Notes: generated by a model not told the origin, from the letters alone. Counted from the stretch's first letter, positions 18,958-28,581 are shown. The stretch is DNA of 64,000 nucleotides from Amycolatopsis tolypomycina (GCF_900105945.1 NZ_FNSO01000004.1:4836001-4900000), one strand, 5' to 3'. Numbers and translations are program-made.

Positions 18958-20553
18958 ATGACAACCGACAACCCCGCGGTTTCCCGCACCGCACCCGCAT
19001 CTCCCGACGGCACCGCACCCGTTTCGTCCCGTGAGGACGCCGAACTCCTCGCCGCGCTCGGCTACCAGCAGCGCTTCGACCGCAAAGTGAGCCTGTGGGC
19101 GAACTTCGCGCTCGGCTTCGTCTACCTCTCGCCGCTGGTCGGCGTGGTGTCGCTGTTCGCCGTGGGCCTTTCGACGGCCGGGGGGCCGTCGATCTTCTGG
19201 ATCGTCATCGTCGGGCTCGGCCAGCTGCTCGTCGCGCTGGTGTTCGGCGAGGTCGTGTCCCAGTTCCCACTGGCCGGCGGGCTCTACCAGTGGTCACGCC
19301 GGCTGTGGAACGGGCGCTACGCGTGGTTCACCGCGTGGATCTACATCGCCTGCATCACGATCGGGATCACCAGCACGGCGTTGTTCAGCTCGGACTTCGT
19401 GGCCAGCCTCTTCGGCGGCACCTCGGCCGAGCCGGGCGTGACCTCGACGCCCGGGCAGCGGCTGGTCATCGCGATCGCGGTGACCGCGGTCTGCTTGCTG
19501 TGCAACAGCTTCGGCACCCGCACGCTCGCGGTCATCTCCAAGATCGGGCTCGCCGCGGAGCTCATCGGGATCGTGCTGGTCGGTCTCTACCTGCTGATCT
19601 TCCAGCGCCACAACTCGATTTCGATCTTCTTCTCGACCTCGGGCGTCAACCACCCGGGAAGCTACCTCGGCGCGTTCCTGGCCGCGTCGCTCGTCGGGCT
19701 CTTCCTCTTCTACGGGTTCGAGGCCTGCGGCGAGGTCGCCGAGGAGGTGCCGAACCCGGCCCGCAGCATCCCACGGGCCATGCAGCTGACCGTCGTCGTC
19801 GGCGGGGTGGCCGCGCTGTTCGCGTTCGCCGGATACGCGCTCGCCGCGCCGGACCTCGGCTCGATCCTTTCGGGGCAGGACACCAACCCGATCCCGGCGA
19901 TCCTGCAGAGCTCGATCGGCCTCGTCGGCACCAAGCTCGTCCTGATCGTCGCGCTCACGTCGTTCATCGCCGGCGTGCTGAGCCAGCAGGCGGCGGCGAG
20001 CCGGATCGTGTTCTCCTTCGCCCGCGACGACATGTTCCCGGGCGCGCGGATCTTCTCGAAGGTGACGGCCCGGCACCGGGTGCCGATGAACGCGCTGCTC
20101 GCGGTGAACGTCCTGCCGGTGCTGATCTTCGTGTTCGTCTACTTCTCCCCGGACTCGCTCGTGCGGATCGTGGCGTTCCAGGTGCTGGCCGGCTACCTCG
20201 CGTTCCAGATGGTGGTGCTCGCCGCGCTGCGGATGCGGCTGAAGGGCTGGCGGCCCGCCGGGGCCTGGACGCTGGGCCGGTACGGCCTGGTCGTCAACGT
20301 CGCGGCACTGGTCTACGGCGTGCTCGCGATGATCCTGCTGGCCGCGCCCACCGGCGACGCGAGCACCTCCTTCGTGGACCGCTGGATCGCGTTGATCGGC
20401 TTCCTGATCGTCTCGGCGGTGGGGCTGGTCTACCTGCTGGCCGCCAAGCCCGACCGGAAATCCACCGCACCGGAAGGCGACGCGATCGAGATCGCCGCCC
20501 GGCTGCGGGACCGTGCCGCCTCGGTCGCCGAGGCAGAAAGGAGGACCGCGTGA
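18958..20553 (+). CDS. APC-superfamily amino acid/amine permease
   Basis: A 531-residue membrane protein with about 12 hydrophobic helices and the APC signature regions: a cytoplasmic N-terminus with LGYQQRFDRKVSLWANFALGFVYLSPLVG, FGEVVSQFPLAGGLYQWSRRLWNGRYAWFTAWIY, GFEACGEVAEEVPNPARSIPRAM, and the conserved loop SFARDDMFPGARIFSKVTARHRVPMNALL. This pattern is typical of the bacterial GABA/polyamine/choline-type permease branch. SD GGAGGT precedes the ATG. Its stop overlaps the next GTG. Likely imports the nitrogenous or zwitterionic substrate of the adjacent dehydrogenase. The 96 bp before it hold no gene. Confidence 0.88.
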   Translation: MTTDNPAVSRTAPASPDGTAPVSSREDAELLAALGYQQRFDRKVSLWANFALGFVYLSPLVGVVSLFAVGLSTAGGPSIFWIVIVGLGQLLVALVFGEVVSQFPLAGGLYQWSRRLWNGRYAWFTAWIYIACITIGITSTALFSSDFVASLFGGTSAEPGVTSTPGQRLVIAIAVTAVCLLCNSFGTRTLAVISKIGLAAELIGIVLVGLYLLIFQRHNSISIFFSTSGVNHPGSYLGAFLAASLVGLFLFYGFEACGEVAEEVPNPARSIPRAMQLTVVVGGVAALFAFAGYALAAPDLGSILSGQDTNPIPAILQSSIGLVGTKLVLIVALTSFIAGVLSQQAAASRIVFSFARDDMFPGARIFSKVTARHRVPMNALLAVNVLPVLIFVFVYFSPDSLVRIVAFQVLAGYLAFQMVVLAALRMRLKGWRPAGAWTLGRYGLVVNVAALVYGVLAMILLAAPTGDASTSFVDRWIALIGFLIVSAVGLVYLLAAKPDRKSTAPEGDAIEIAARLRDRAASVAEAERRTA

Positions 20554-21218
20554 CCCGCGTGCTGTATCTCTACGGCGGATGGCCGGGGCACAAGCCCTAC
20601 GACATCGCCGACAAGTGGGCCCTGCCGCTGTTCGGCGAGCTCGGTTTCGAGGTCACGGAGACCAACGACGTCTTCGCGCTCGACGCCGACCTCGCCGGCT
20701 ACGACCTGATCGCGCTCAACTGGAACAACGCGCTGCTGTCCGAAGGCCTTTCGGCGGCGCAGGAGGACAGCCTGCTCGGCGCGGTCGAGGCGGGCACCGG
20801 GATCGCCGCCTGGCACGGCGCGGCGGCGGCCTTCCGGCTGAGCCTGAAATACCACCTGCTGCTGGGCGGGAGCTTCCTGGAGCACCCGGCGGGCGAGGGC
20901 GTGAAGTACCCCTACCGCGTGTCCATTGTGGACCACACGCACGAGGTCACCGCGGGGGTGCAGGACTTCGCCGTGGCGTCGGAGCAGTACTACATGTCGG
21001 TCGACCCGAACAACCACGTGCTGGCGGAGAGCACGTTCACCGGCGAACACCTGTCCTGGCTCGACGGCCGGACGATCCCCCAGGCCTGGACCCGCAACTG
21101 GGGCCGGGGGCGGGTCTTCTACAGCGCCGTCGGCCACGACCTGGACGACCTGCAGAACCCGGACGTGACCCGGCTGTGCAAGCAGGGTTTCGCCTGGGCC
21201 GCGCGCCGCAGCCACTGA
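20550..21218 (+). CDS. ThuA-like domain protein
   Basis: A 222-residue protein of the ThuA (trehalose-utilisation) family, a class I glutamine-amidotransferase-like fold. Seen: VLYLYGGWPGHKPYDIADKW at the start, YDLIALNWNN, GIAAWHGAAAAFRLSLKYHLLLGGSFLEHPAG, HTHEVTAGVQDFAVASEQYYMSVDPNNHVLAES and PQAWTRNWGRGRVFYSAVGHDLDDL near the end. Family members occur in sugar-catabolic operons, often linked to keto-sugar handling, but their chemistry is mostly unproven. GTG start overlaps the permease stop by 4 bp; the ThDP enzyme follows 19 bp later. Confidence 0.82.
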   Translation: MTRVLYLYGGWPGHKPYDIADKWALPLFGELGFEVTETNDVFALDADLAGYDLIALNWNNALLSEGLSAAQEDSLLGAVEAGTGIAAWHGAAAAFRLSLKYHLLLGGSFLEHPAGEGVKYPYRVSIVDHTHEVTAGVQDFAVASEQYYMSVDPNNHVLAESTFTGEHLSWLDGRTIPQAWTRNWGRGRVFYSAVGHDLDDLQNPDVTRLCKQGFAWAARRSH

Positions 21219-21237
21219 ACACAGAACGGAGAGTCAC

Positions 21238-23025
21238 ATGCCTGTCCTCACCGGCGGCCAGATCGTCGCGCGGACCCTGCACAACTACGGCGTCGGCTAC
21301 GTGGCCGGCATCCCCGGTCACGGCATCTGGTCCCTGACCGACGCCTTCCTGGACGACGAGTCGAAGATCCCGTTCGTCCAGACGTTCCACGAGCAGAGCG
21401 CGGTCCACCTCGCGGACGGCTACTACCGCGCCACCGGCCGCCCGATCGCCGCGGTCACCTCGATCGGCGCCGGCGCCAGCAACACGGTGATCGGCATGGG
21501 CACCGCGTTCACCGACTCGACGAGCGTGCTGGTCATCACCGGCGGGCCCCCGACGCACATGCGCGGCCACGGCCTGCTCCAGGAGCTCGACCGCTACACG
21601 GCCAACGACTTCCCCAAGGTCGCCGAGGCCGTGAGCAAGCGGCACTGGGTGGTGACCCGGGTCGAGGAGCTGCCGTTCGTCCTGCACCGGTGTTTCAACT
21701 CGATGCTCACCGGGCGGCCCGGCCCGGTGCACCTCGAGGTCCCGATGGACGTCCAGGCCGAGGCCGCCGACGTCCAGCTGCACGACCTCGAGCGGCGGAT
21801 CCCGGTCGGCCGCCAGCACCCGGACCCGCTCGCCATCGACCGCGCGGTCGAGGTGCTGCGCGGCGCCCGGCGGCCGGTCATCGTCGTGGGTGGCGGCGCG
21901 ATCACGTCGGAGGCGGGCGACCAGGTCAAGGCGCTGGCCGAGCGCTGGTCGATCCCGGTCGTGACGACCTGGAACGGCAAGAGCGCGTTCCCGGAGGACC
22001 ACGAGCTGTTCGCGGGCAGCGTCGGGCAGACCGGCACGCTGGTCGGCAACGCGATCGCGAGCTCGGCGGACGTCGTCGTGTCGGTCGGGTGCCGGTTCAC
22101 CGACTGGTCCGCCTCCAGCTACGCCAAGGGGATCAGCTTCTCCATCCCGCCTGCCAAGCTGATCCACATCGACATCGACCCGCACGAGATCGGCAAGAAC
22201 TACCCCGCCGAGGTGGGCATCGTCGCGGACGCGCAGCGCGCGGTGGGCGCGATCGTGGACTCCCTGCCCCGCGCGGCCGCGGACCGTTCGGAGTACCTGG
22301 CCGAGCTGGCTCAGCTGAAGCAGGACTGGGAAGAGAAACTCGCCTCCCGCCGCGACAGCGACCGCTACCCGTTCACCTCCCAGCGCCCGCTGGGGGCATT
22401 GCGCGCCGCACTCCCCCGCGACGCGATCATCGTCGCCGGATCGGGCAACACCCAGGGCGCCGTCAAACAGACGTTCCCGGTGTACGAGCCCCGCACGCAC
22501 CTGACGTCCGGGGGCTTCTCGTCGATGGGGTGGGCGATCCCCGCCGCCGTCGGCGCGAAGCTGGGCGCACCCGACCGCACGGTCGCCTGTGTCCTGGGCG
22601 ACGGCGACTTCCTGATGACGGCGCAGGAGATCGCGCTGAGCGTCACGACCGGGGCGCCGGTGGTGTTCGTGGTGCAGAACAACGCGGGCTACATGTCCAT
22701 CCGGGGCGGGCAGCGCAAGCAGACGTCCCGCCACATCGGCACGGAGTTCTCGCGTCCGGACGGGACACCGTACAGCCCGGACTTCGCCGCGCTGGGTGCC
22801 TCGTTCGGGATCGAGTCGTGGAAGGTGCCGGACGCCGAGTCGCTGGAGCCGATCCTGCGCAAGGCCGTCCAGTCGGGCGAGCCGGCGCTGGTGGAGGTGC
22901 CGACCGACCGGGACGCGGCCGGCCCGTGGGTGCCCGGCTGGTGGGACTTCCCGATCCCGGCCTACGTCACCGACGAGCGCCAGGACGAGTACCACCGGAC
23001 CCGGGCGACCGAGCAGCACCTCTGA
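21238..23025 (+). CDS. Thiamine-diphosphate-dependent enzyme of the acetolactate-synthase family
   Basis: A 595-residue, three-domain ThDP enzyme. Catalytic Glu52 lies in FVQTFHEQSAVHLADGYYRATG. The middle domain holds VIVVGGGAI, and the cofactor motif GDGDFLMTAQEIALSVTTGAPVVFVVQNN lies at about 454-482. It resembles acetolactate synthase, glyoxylate carboligase and sulfoacetaldehyde acetyltransferase in general fold. I see no feature that decides the reaction, and no regulatory subunit or phosphate acetyltransferase is adjacent, which argues against plain branched-chain synthesis and against assigning Xsc. Last gene of the HisD-like/permease/ThuA operon, so it probably cleaves or condenses the oxidised product. 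Confidence 0.85.
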   Translation: MPVLTGGQIVARTLHNYGVGYVAGIPGHGIWSLTDAFLDDESKIPFVQTFHEQSAVHLADGYYRATGRPIAAVTSIGAGASNTVIGMGTAFTDSTSVLVITGGPPTHMRGHGLLQELDRYTANDFPKVAEAVSKRHWVVTRVEELPFVLHRCFNSMLTGRPGPVHLEVPMDVQAEAADVQLHDLERRIPVGRQHPDPLAIDRAVEVLRGARRPVIVVGGGAITSEAGDQVKALAERWSIPVVTTWNGKSAFPEDHELFAGSVGQTGTLVGNAIASSADVVVSVGCRFTDWSASSYAKGISFSIPPAKLIHIDIDPHEIGKNYPAEVGIVADAQRAVGAIVDSLPRAAADRSEYLAELAQLKQDWEEKLASRRDSDRYPFTSQRPLGALRAALPRDAIIVAGSGNTQGAVKQTFPVYEPRTHLTSGGFSSMGWAIPAAVGAKLGAPDRTVACVLGDGDFLMTAQEIALSVTTGAPVVFVVQNNAGYMSIRGGQRKQTSRHIGTEFSRPDGTPYSPDFAALGASFGIESWKVPDAESLEPILRKAVQSGEPALVEVPTDRDAAGPWVPGWWDFPIPAYVTDERQDEYHRTRATEQHL

Positions 23026-23042
23026 CGTCGCGAACCGGGCGC

Positions 23043-23869
23043 TCAGCCGCGGGTGGCCACGCGGACCAGATCGGCGAGCGCCCGGGAGCGGCTGTGCGGC
23101 GGCCAGGCGATGACCGTCGTCACGACGTGGGCGTCGGTGACCGGCACGGCGGCCAGGCCTTCCGGCAGGTCCGCGCGGCTGGATTCGGGCAGCACCACGG
23201 TGGTGCGGCCGAGCGCGATCAGCTGGAAGAGCTGGGTCAGGTTGCGGACTTCCGCGCCGGGGCCCTCGGGGGAGCGGCCGCCGGGCCCGGGCCAGCGAGC
23301 CGGCGGGAGGTCCGGCAGGGCGCCGACCTCCGCCAGCCGGACTCCGGTCCGGACGGCGAGCGGGGCACGATCGCGACCTGGCCCTCGGTGTGCAGGACTT
23401 CGGTGTCGAGCCCGGCCGCCGAGTCGAAGGGCAGGTGCAGCAGGGCCACGTCGGCCCGGCCGTCGTGCAGCGTCTGCTGGGGCTGGGCTTCGCACAGCAG
23501 CAGGTCGACCGCGACCGCGCCCGGCTCGGCGGCGTACGCGTCGAGCAGCTTCGTCAGCAGCTCGCGGGCGGCACCGGCCTTCGCGGCCAGGACCAGCGAC
23601 GGCCGGTCGACGGCGGCCCGCCGGGTGAGCCGCTCGGCCGTGGCCAGCGCCCCGAGGATCGCCCGGCCTTCGGTCAGCAGCACCGCGCCGGCTTCGGTGA
23701 GCGAGACCTTGCGGCTGGTGCGCTCCAGCAACGTGACGCCGAGCCGCCGCTCGAGCCGGGCGATCGTCCGCGACAGCGGCGGCTGGGCGATCCCCAGCCG
23801 CTCGGCGGCCCGGCCGAAGTGCAGCTCCTCGGCGACGGCGGCGAAGTACCGCAGCTCCCGTGTCTCCAC
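23043..23869 (-). pseudogene. LysR-family regulator, frameshifted
   Basis: The first 165 or so residues (METRELRYFAAVAEELHFGRAAERLGIAQPPLSRTIARLE and onward) are a normal LysR helix-turn-helix and the first half of the effector domain, ending at QVAIVPR. The second half (PLAVRTGVRLAEVGALPDLP to ALADLVRVATRG) continues in another frame from about 23365. The junction lacks roughly ten bases compared with the usual IVPRxHPLA stretch, so a small deletion looks more likely than a single miscalled base. The frame-1 product would end in unrelated sequence at 23237. It diverges from an SDR gene, the usual position of a LysR target. Confidence 0.8.
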
Positions 23870-23963
23870 CCGGTCAGGCTACCCGCCGATTCATGTCGTG
23901 CGGGTATCGATGCCTGACCCGAGCGGTGTTGGTCCGCGGCCGGTTCCGCGCCACGATCAACCC

Positions 23964-24689
23964 ATGAGCGAACAGTCGATCGCGCTGGTCACCGGCGCGA
24001 ACAAGGGAATCGGGTACGCGATCGCGGCCGGGCTCGGCGCGCGGGGCTGGAGCGTCGGAATCGGTGCCCGGGACGAACAACGCCGTGCGGACGCCGTGGC
24101 CAAGCTGCGGGCGGCCGGCGTCGACGCGTTCGGGGTGCCGCTCGACGTGACCGACGACGCGAGCGTCACGGCCGCCGCCGCACTGCTCGAGGACCGGGCG
24201 GGCCGGCTCGACGCGCTGGTCAACAACGCGGGTATCGCCGGGGCCTGGCCGGAGACACCCTCGGCGGTCACGCCGGAGAGCCTGCGGGCCGTCGTGGAGA
24301 CCAACGTGATCGGCGTCGTCCGGGTCACCAACGCGATGCTGCCGCTGCTGCGCCGCTCCGCGCACCCGCGGATCGTCAACCAGTCCAGCCACGTCGCCTC
24401 GCTGACCCTGCAGAGCACGCCCGGCGCCGACCTCGGCGGGACCAGCGGGGCCTACGCACCGTCGAAGACGTTCCTGAACGCCGTCACCATCCAGTACGCC
24501 AAGGAACTGGCCGGCACCGCCGTCAAAGTCAACGGCGCCTGCCCCGGTTACGTCGCCACCGACCTCAACGGCTTCCACGGGACGAGCACGCCCGCGGACG
24601 GCGCCGGGATCGCCCTCCGGCTGGCCACGCTGCCGGACGACGGCCCGACCGGCGGCCTGTTCGACGACGCCGGGACCGTGCCCTGGTAG
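23964..24689 (+). CDS. Short-chain dehydrogenase/reductase, carbonyl-reductase type
   Basis: A 241-residue SDR with TGANKGIGYAIAAGLGARGW at the N-terminus, VNNAGIAG about residue 88, catalytic Ser in NQSSHVASL and YAPSKTFLN about residue 164, and NGACPGYVATDLNGF. The TGANKGIG motif and the extra stretch before the catalytic Tyr resemble monomeric carbonyl reductases. An Arg after the second strand (GARDEQRR) suggests NADP(H). Diverges from the broken LysR gene over about 95 bp and ends 1 bp from the converging GMC oxidoreductase. Substrate unknown. Confidence 0.86.
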   Translation: MSEQSIALVTGANKGIGYAIAAGLGARGWSVGIGARDEQRRADAVAKLRAAGVDAFGVPLDVTDDASVTAAAALLEDRAGRLDALVNNAGIAGAWPETPSAVTPESLRAVVETNVIGVVRVTNAMLPLLRRSAHPRIVNQSSHVASLTLQSTPGADLGGTSGAYAPSKTFLNAVTIQYAKELAGTAVKVNGACPGYVATDLNGFHGTSTPADGAGIALRLATLPDDGPTGGLFDDAGTVPW

Positions 24690-24690
24690 G

Positions 24691-26241
24691 TCACGACACC
24701 GCGGCGGCGATGGCGGGCGCGATGCGCAGCGCGTTGGCCCCGATGGTCAACGCCGGGTTGAGCGCCGCCGACGAGGGGAAGAACGACGCGTCCGCGAGCC
24801 ACAGGTTCTCGACGTCGTGGCTGCGGCAGAAGGGATCGAGCACGCTCTCCGCGGGATCGGTCCCGGCCACGGCGGTGCCGCACATGTGCGAGTTGGTCTC
24901 GATCCCCATCCGCTGGGTGAAGATCAGCGGATAACCGGCCTTCCGGACGATCTTCGTCACGCGTTTCACCAGTTCGTGGTGGGCGCTGACGTTGTTCGGC
25001 GTCCAGTCGATGATCGTGCGGTCGCCGTCGACCCGGACCCGGTTGTCGCGGGACGGCAGGTCTTCGCTCGTCAGGTAGATGTCGATGCTCCGGGTGGCCA
25101 TGAACTTCAACGCCCACATCGGCGCCCATGCGCGGGCGGGCTTGAGCATGGGTGCCTGGAGCTTGCCGAGCATCTGCAGGTTGCCCAGCGTCTCTTCGTA
25201 GAAGTCGTTGACACCCAGGGTCTTCTGCCACTTCGTCGGATTGGTCCGAAAAGGATTCACGCCCACGAAGAACGTGCTGTTGTGGACCATGTAGTTGCGG
25301 CCGAGCAGGCCCGAGGAGTTGCCCAGCCCCTCCGGGTGCTGGTCGTTCGCCGAACGCAGCAGCAGTGCCGCCGAGTTGACCGCGCCCGCCGCGACGACGA
25401 ACTGCCGGGCGGTGATCCGGATGGTCCGGTCGCCGTGGCTCGCCTCCGCGGCGACCACCGTCCGGCCGTCCGGCGCGGTGATCAGGCGGGTGACCACCGC
25501 CTCGATCATCAGCTTGGCCCCGGCCTGGAGCGCCGGGACGAGGATCCGGTTCTCCGCGTCCGACTTCATCCCCGTGTCGTCGGGGCAGCCGTCCGCCGTG
25601 CACACGGCCGCGCGGTCGGCCTGGGTGACCACGTTCAGCGCGTTCGGCGTGTGGTGCGGGTGCAGCCCCTGACGGCGGAGGGCACCGGCGAACCGTTCGA
25701 TGGTCGGCTCGTGCGGCAGCGGCGGGTGGGGGTACGGCGTCGAGTGCGGCGGTTCGGTGGGGTCCTCGGTGGTCTGGCCGTGCACCTGCAGCAGCCGTTC
25801 CATCGTCCCGTAGTGCGGTTCGAGGTCGTCGTAGCCGAACGGCCACGCGCGCGAGCGCCCTTCGCGGTGCTGCACCTCGGTGAAGTCGCTGCGCCGGAAC
25901 CGGGGCAGCATCGCGCCGTAGAAGCGGGTGTTGCCGCCCACCCAGTAGTAGACGCCGGGCGCGAACGGCTTGCCGGTGGCGCCGTCGTACCACTGGCCGG
26001 CGTTCTTGTAGCGGCCCTTCAGGTACATGTGCTCCGGCTGCGAGTTCTCCGGTTCCCGGGGCAGGAACCGGCCCCGCTCGACGACCAGGACGCGCGCACC
26101 CGAGTCGCGCAGTGCCCACGCGAGCGTCGAGCCCCCCATCCCGGACCCGATGATCAGGACGTCGGTGTCGATTTCGTCCACTCCGGTGGCCGTCTCGAGG
26201 ACGTCTGCGGTCAGTCCGTCGGGGACGTTGAGGTCGGTCAT
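24691..26241 (-). CDS. GMC-family FAD oxidoreductase
   Basis: A 516-residue flavoprotein. The N-terminal FAD motif is DVLIIGSGMGGSTLAWALRDSGARVLVVERG (about residues 27-57). Next come a GMC-type segment GGNTRFYGAMLPRFRRSDF, the substrate-domain QFVVAAGAVNSAALLLRS and a C-terminal block SHMCGTAVAG ... LDPFCRSHDVENLWLADASFFPSSAALNPALTIGANALRIA, which carries the conserved His/Asn region. This matches bacterial glucose-methanol-choline dehydrogenases acting on sugars, alcohols or sterols. No signal peptide. Divergent from a second GMC enzyme of the choline-dehydrogenase branch; the two share little beyond the fold. Confidence 0.88.
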   Translation of the reverse strand: MTDLNVPDGLTADVLETATGVDEIDTDVLIIGSGMGGSTLAWALRDSGARVLVVERGRFLPREPENSQPEHMYLKGRYKNAGQWYDGATGKPFAPGVYYWVGGNTRFYGAMLPRFRRSDFTEVQHREGRSRAWPFGYDDLEPHYGTMERLLQVHGQTTEDPTEPPHSTPYPHPPLPHEPTIERFAGALRRQGLHPHHTPNALNVVTQADRAAVCTADGCPDDTGMKSDAENRILVPALQAGAKLMIEAVVTRLITAPDGRTVVAAEASHGDRTIRITARQFVVAAGAVNSAALLLRSANDQHPEGLGNSSGLLGRNYMVHNSTFFVGVNPFRTNPTKWQKTLGVNDFYEETLGNLQMLGKLQAPMLKPARAWAPMWALKFMATRSIDIYLTSEDLPSRDNRVRVDGDRTIIDWTPNNVSAHHELVKRVTKIVRKAGYPLIFTQRMGIETNSHMCGTAVAGTDPAESVLDPFCRSHDVENLWLADASFFPSSAALNPALTIGANALRIAPAIAAAVS

Positions 26242-26360
26242 GCTCGCGAGGTTAAGACGAGCGTGGAGCCTCGGCCATGCACAACCTGCGTAACGCTCGA
26301 TGGTTCAGCTGCCCATTGTGTGTATGGTTTGCCGTCTCCGGTCTGGCTAGCGTCGGAGCC

Positions 26361-27938
26361 ATGACACGAGCCGAGAACTACGACTACGTGGTGGTCGGAG
26401 CCGGATCCGCCGGCTGCGCCGTGGCCGCACGGCTGTCCGAGGACCCCGGCGTGCGGGTGGCCCTGATCGAAGCGGGCCCCGCGGCGAACGGCCGCCTGTT
26501 CGAGATCCCGGCCCTGTTCTCCCAGCAGCTGAAGACGGTCTTCGACTGGGACTTCGAAACCGAGCCGGAGCCCCGGCTCGGCGGCCGGCGCGCCTACCTG
26601 CCGCGCGGCCGCGCGATCGGCGGGACCAGCTCGATGAACACGATGCTGTACGTGCGCGGGCACCGCTACGACTACGACACGTGGGAGCGGCTGGGCAACA
26701 AGGGCTGGTCCTACGACGACGTCCTCCCGTTCTTCAAGAAGTCGGAGGACAACCAGCGCGGCGCCGACGACTACCACGCCGTCGGCGGGCCCCTGACCGT
26801 CAGCGACCCGGTCGCCGTCCACCCCCTGCTGAGGAACTGGGTCGAGGCGGCCGAGCGCGCGGGCCACCGGGCGAACCCGGACTTCAACGGCGCCGACCAG
26901 GAAGGCGTCGGCTACTACCAGGTCACCCAGCGCCGGGGACTGCGGTGCAGCAGCGCGGTCGCCTTCCTCGAGCCCGCCGCCGAGCGCGCCAACCTGACCG
27001 TCCTGCCGTCCACTTTGGCCTTACGCCTGAAGTTCGAAGGCGGCCGGGCGACCGGCGTCGAGGTGGACCACCTCGGGACCGTCCGGACGATCGGCGTCGA
27101 CCGCGAGATCGTCCTCTCCCTGGGCGCCTACAACTCGCCGCACCTGCTGCTGCAGTCGGGCGTCGGCCCGGCCGACGAGCTGGCCGCGGCCGGCGTGCGC
27201 CCGCTCCACGACCTGCCCGACGTCGGCCGCAACATGCAGGACCACACGGGGTGCTTCATCAGCTTCGTCAGCAGCACGCCCCCGGTGCTCGGCCCCGACA
27301 CGACCGCCGAGGAGGACCAGCTCCGGTCCACCGGCACCAGCCCGATGGCGTGGACCGAGGTCGGCGGCTTCCTGTATTCCGGCGACGACCAGCCCGCCCC
27401 GGACATCCAGCTGCACGCCGCGCTCGGCATCGTGCGGGACCAGGGACTCGCCGCACCGCTCGAGCCCGGCATGTCGTTCGGCCCGTACGTCGCCCGCCCG
27501 GAAAGCCGCGGCTCCGTGCGGCTGCGGCACTCGCACCCCTACGCGAAGCCACGCATCTTCCACAACTACCTGGCCGACCAGGGCGACCGCGACCGGCTGC
27601 GCGAGGGCGTGCGCCTTTGCCTGCGGATCGCGCGGCAACGCGGTTTCACCGACCTCCTGGACGGCGGCCTCGCCGAAGCCGCCGCGGCCGGGCTCGCCCC
27701 GCTGACGGACCTCGACCAGGACATCGACGACTACATCCGCACGCAGTCGTTCTCGTTCTACCACCCGTCCGGCACCTGCATGATGGGCAAGGTGGTGGAC
27801 GCCGAGCTGCGCGTGCACGGCTTGGACAACGTGCGCGTCGCCGACACGTCGATCATGCCGACGCTCGTGACGGGTAACACCAACGCGCCGGCGATCATGA
27901 TCGGCGAACGTGCCGCCGCGTTCATCAAGGCCCCCTGA
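26361..27938 (+). CDS. GMC-family FAD oxidoreductase, choline-dehydrogenase-like
   Basis: A 525-residue enzyme with the classic GMC signatures: DYVVVGAGSAGCAVAARLSEDPGVRVALIEAG, LPRGRAIGGTSSMNTMLYVRGHRYDYDTWERLGN, GAYNSPHLLLQSGVGPADEL (second GMC signature) and the C-terminal SFYHPSGTCMMGKVVDAELRVHGLDNVRVADTSIMPTLVTGNTNAPAIMIGERAA. The catalytic His lies in FYHPSGT and the Asn in GNTNAP. Family members oxidise primary alcohols (choline, polyethylene glycol, aryl alcohols). The ATG at 26361 is chosen because the FAD domain begins there; upstream in-frame codons cover promoter-like sequence. Substrate not deducible. Confidence 0.88.
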   Translation: MTRAENYDYVVVGAGSAGCAVAARLSEDPGVRVALIEAGPAANGRLFEIPALFSQQLKTVFDWDFETEPEPRLGGRRAYLPRGRAIGGTSSMNTMLYVRGHRYDYDTWERLGNKGWSYDDVLPFFKKSEDNQRGADDYHAVGGPLTVSDPVAVHPLLRNWVEAAERAGHRANPDFNGADQEGVGYYQVTQRRGLRCSSAVAFLEPAAERANLTVLPSTLALRLKFEGGRATGVEVDHLGTVRTIGVDREIVLSLGAYNSPHLLLQSGVGPADELAAAGVRPLHDLPDVGRNMQDHTGCFISFVSSTPPVLGPDTTAEEDQLRSTGTSPMAWTEVGGFLYSGDDQPAPDIQLHAALGIVRDQGLAAPLEPGMSFGPYVARPESRGSVRLRHSHPYAKPRIFHNYLADQGDRDRLREGVRLCLRIARQRGFTDLLDGGLAEAAAAGLAPLTDLDQDIDDYIRTQSFSFYHPSGTCMMGKVVDAELRVHGLDNVRVADTSIMPTLVTGNTNAPAIMIGERAAAFIKAP

Positions 27939-27965
27939 TCCGGTGAACACGGCGGCGCGGCACGA

Positions 27966-28085
27966 ACGCCTATCGCCGAAGGCATCGCCGCCGAACTCCG
28001 GGACGGCCAGACGGTGGTGCTCGACGGCGGGACGACCGGGCCGGCGATCGCCCGGGCTCTGACGGGCCGGCACCTCACCGCCCGG
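27966..28085 (+). pseudogene. DeoR-family regulator remnant
   Basis: About 40 codons match the sensor-domain core of DeoR-type repressors: IAEGIAAELRDGQTVVLDGGTTGPAIARALTGRHLTA, with the sugar-phosphate-binding LDGGTT motif. Neither the helix-turn-helix nor the rest of the sensor domain is present on either side. The reading frame continues into unrelated sequence. A decayed fragment. Confidence 0.6.
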
Positions 28086-28581
28086 CAGCCGGCGGACGAT
28101 CGCGCCGGCGGCCTCGCCCGTTCCGTCCGACAGCCTCCGGATGAGCGTCATGGACGTCGACCGCGACGGACGGATCGAGGACCTGGTGCGGCGGGTGTCC
28201 GGCCCGCGGTGCCGGGACACCACTGTGGACGGACTCCTGTGGGTGCTGCTGCACGCGGTCGCGGGCCTCTACGTCAGCGTGCCGGCCGCGGGCCGGGATC
28301 ACCGACGGCGTGCTGGTGCCCGCGATCCGCCGGCTGACCGGGGGCCGTCGCGGGTGCGCGCGCCGTCGCAGCTCGTCCTCGCCGAGTGCCTCGCCGCGGT
28401 GAGCCCGCCGCCGACCCGGGCTGGAGCCACTGCTCGGCGAGGACGCGTCGGAGCACCCACCGGACGACGGCCCTGCTCGCCGGCCGGTACCGGGCCACGC
28501 CGTCCTGCAGCGGTCCGGGCAGATCGGTGGTCACTGTGCTTTCGGCGGTGGCCAGGAATGCGGGGCGAGCAGGTTCTCGGG
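28086..28581. other. Gene-poor stretch with no recognisable function
   Basis: About 500 bp between two gene remnants. An in-frame stretch from 28141 (MSVMDVDRDGRIEDLVRRVSGPRC and onward to about 28300) has gene-like codons but matches no family I recognise and runs into low-complexity Arg/Pro-rich translation. Otherwise no RNA gene, repeat or promoter stands out. Confidence 0.5.

Noticed and set aside
21238..23025. Sulfoacetaldehyde acetyltransferase (Xsc) to complete a DHPS pathway with the HisD-like enzyme.
   Set aside because: The N-terminal sequence does not resemble Xsc and no phosphate acetyltransferase follows; only the general ThDP family is supported.
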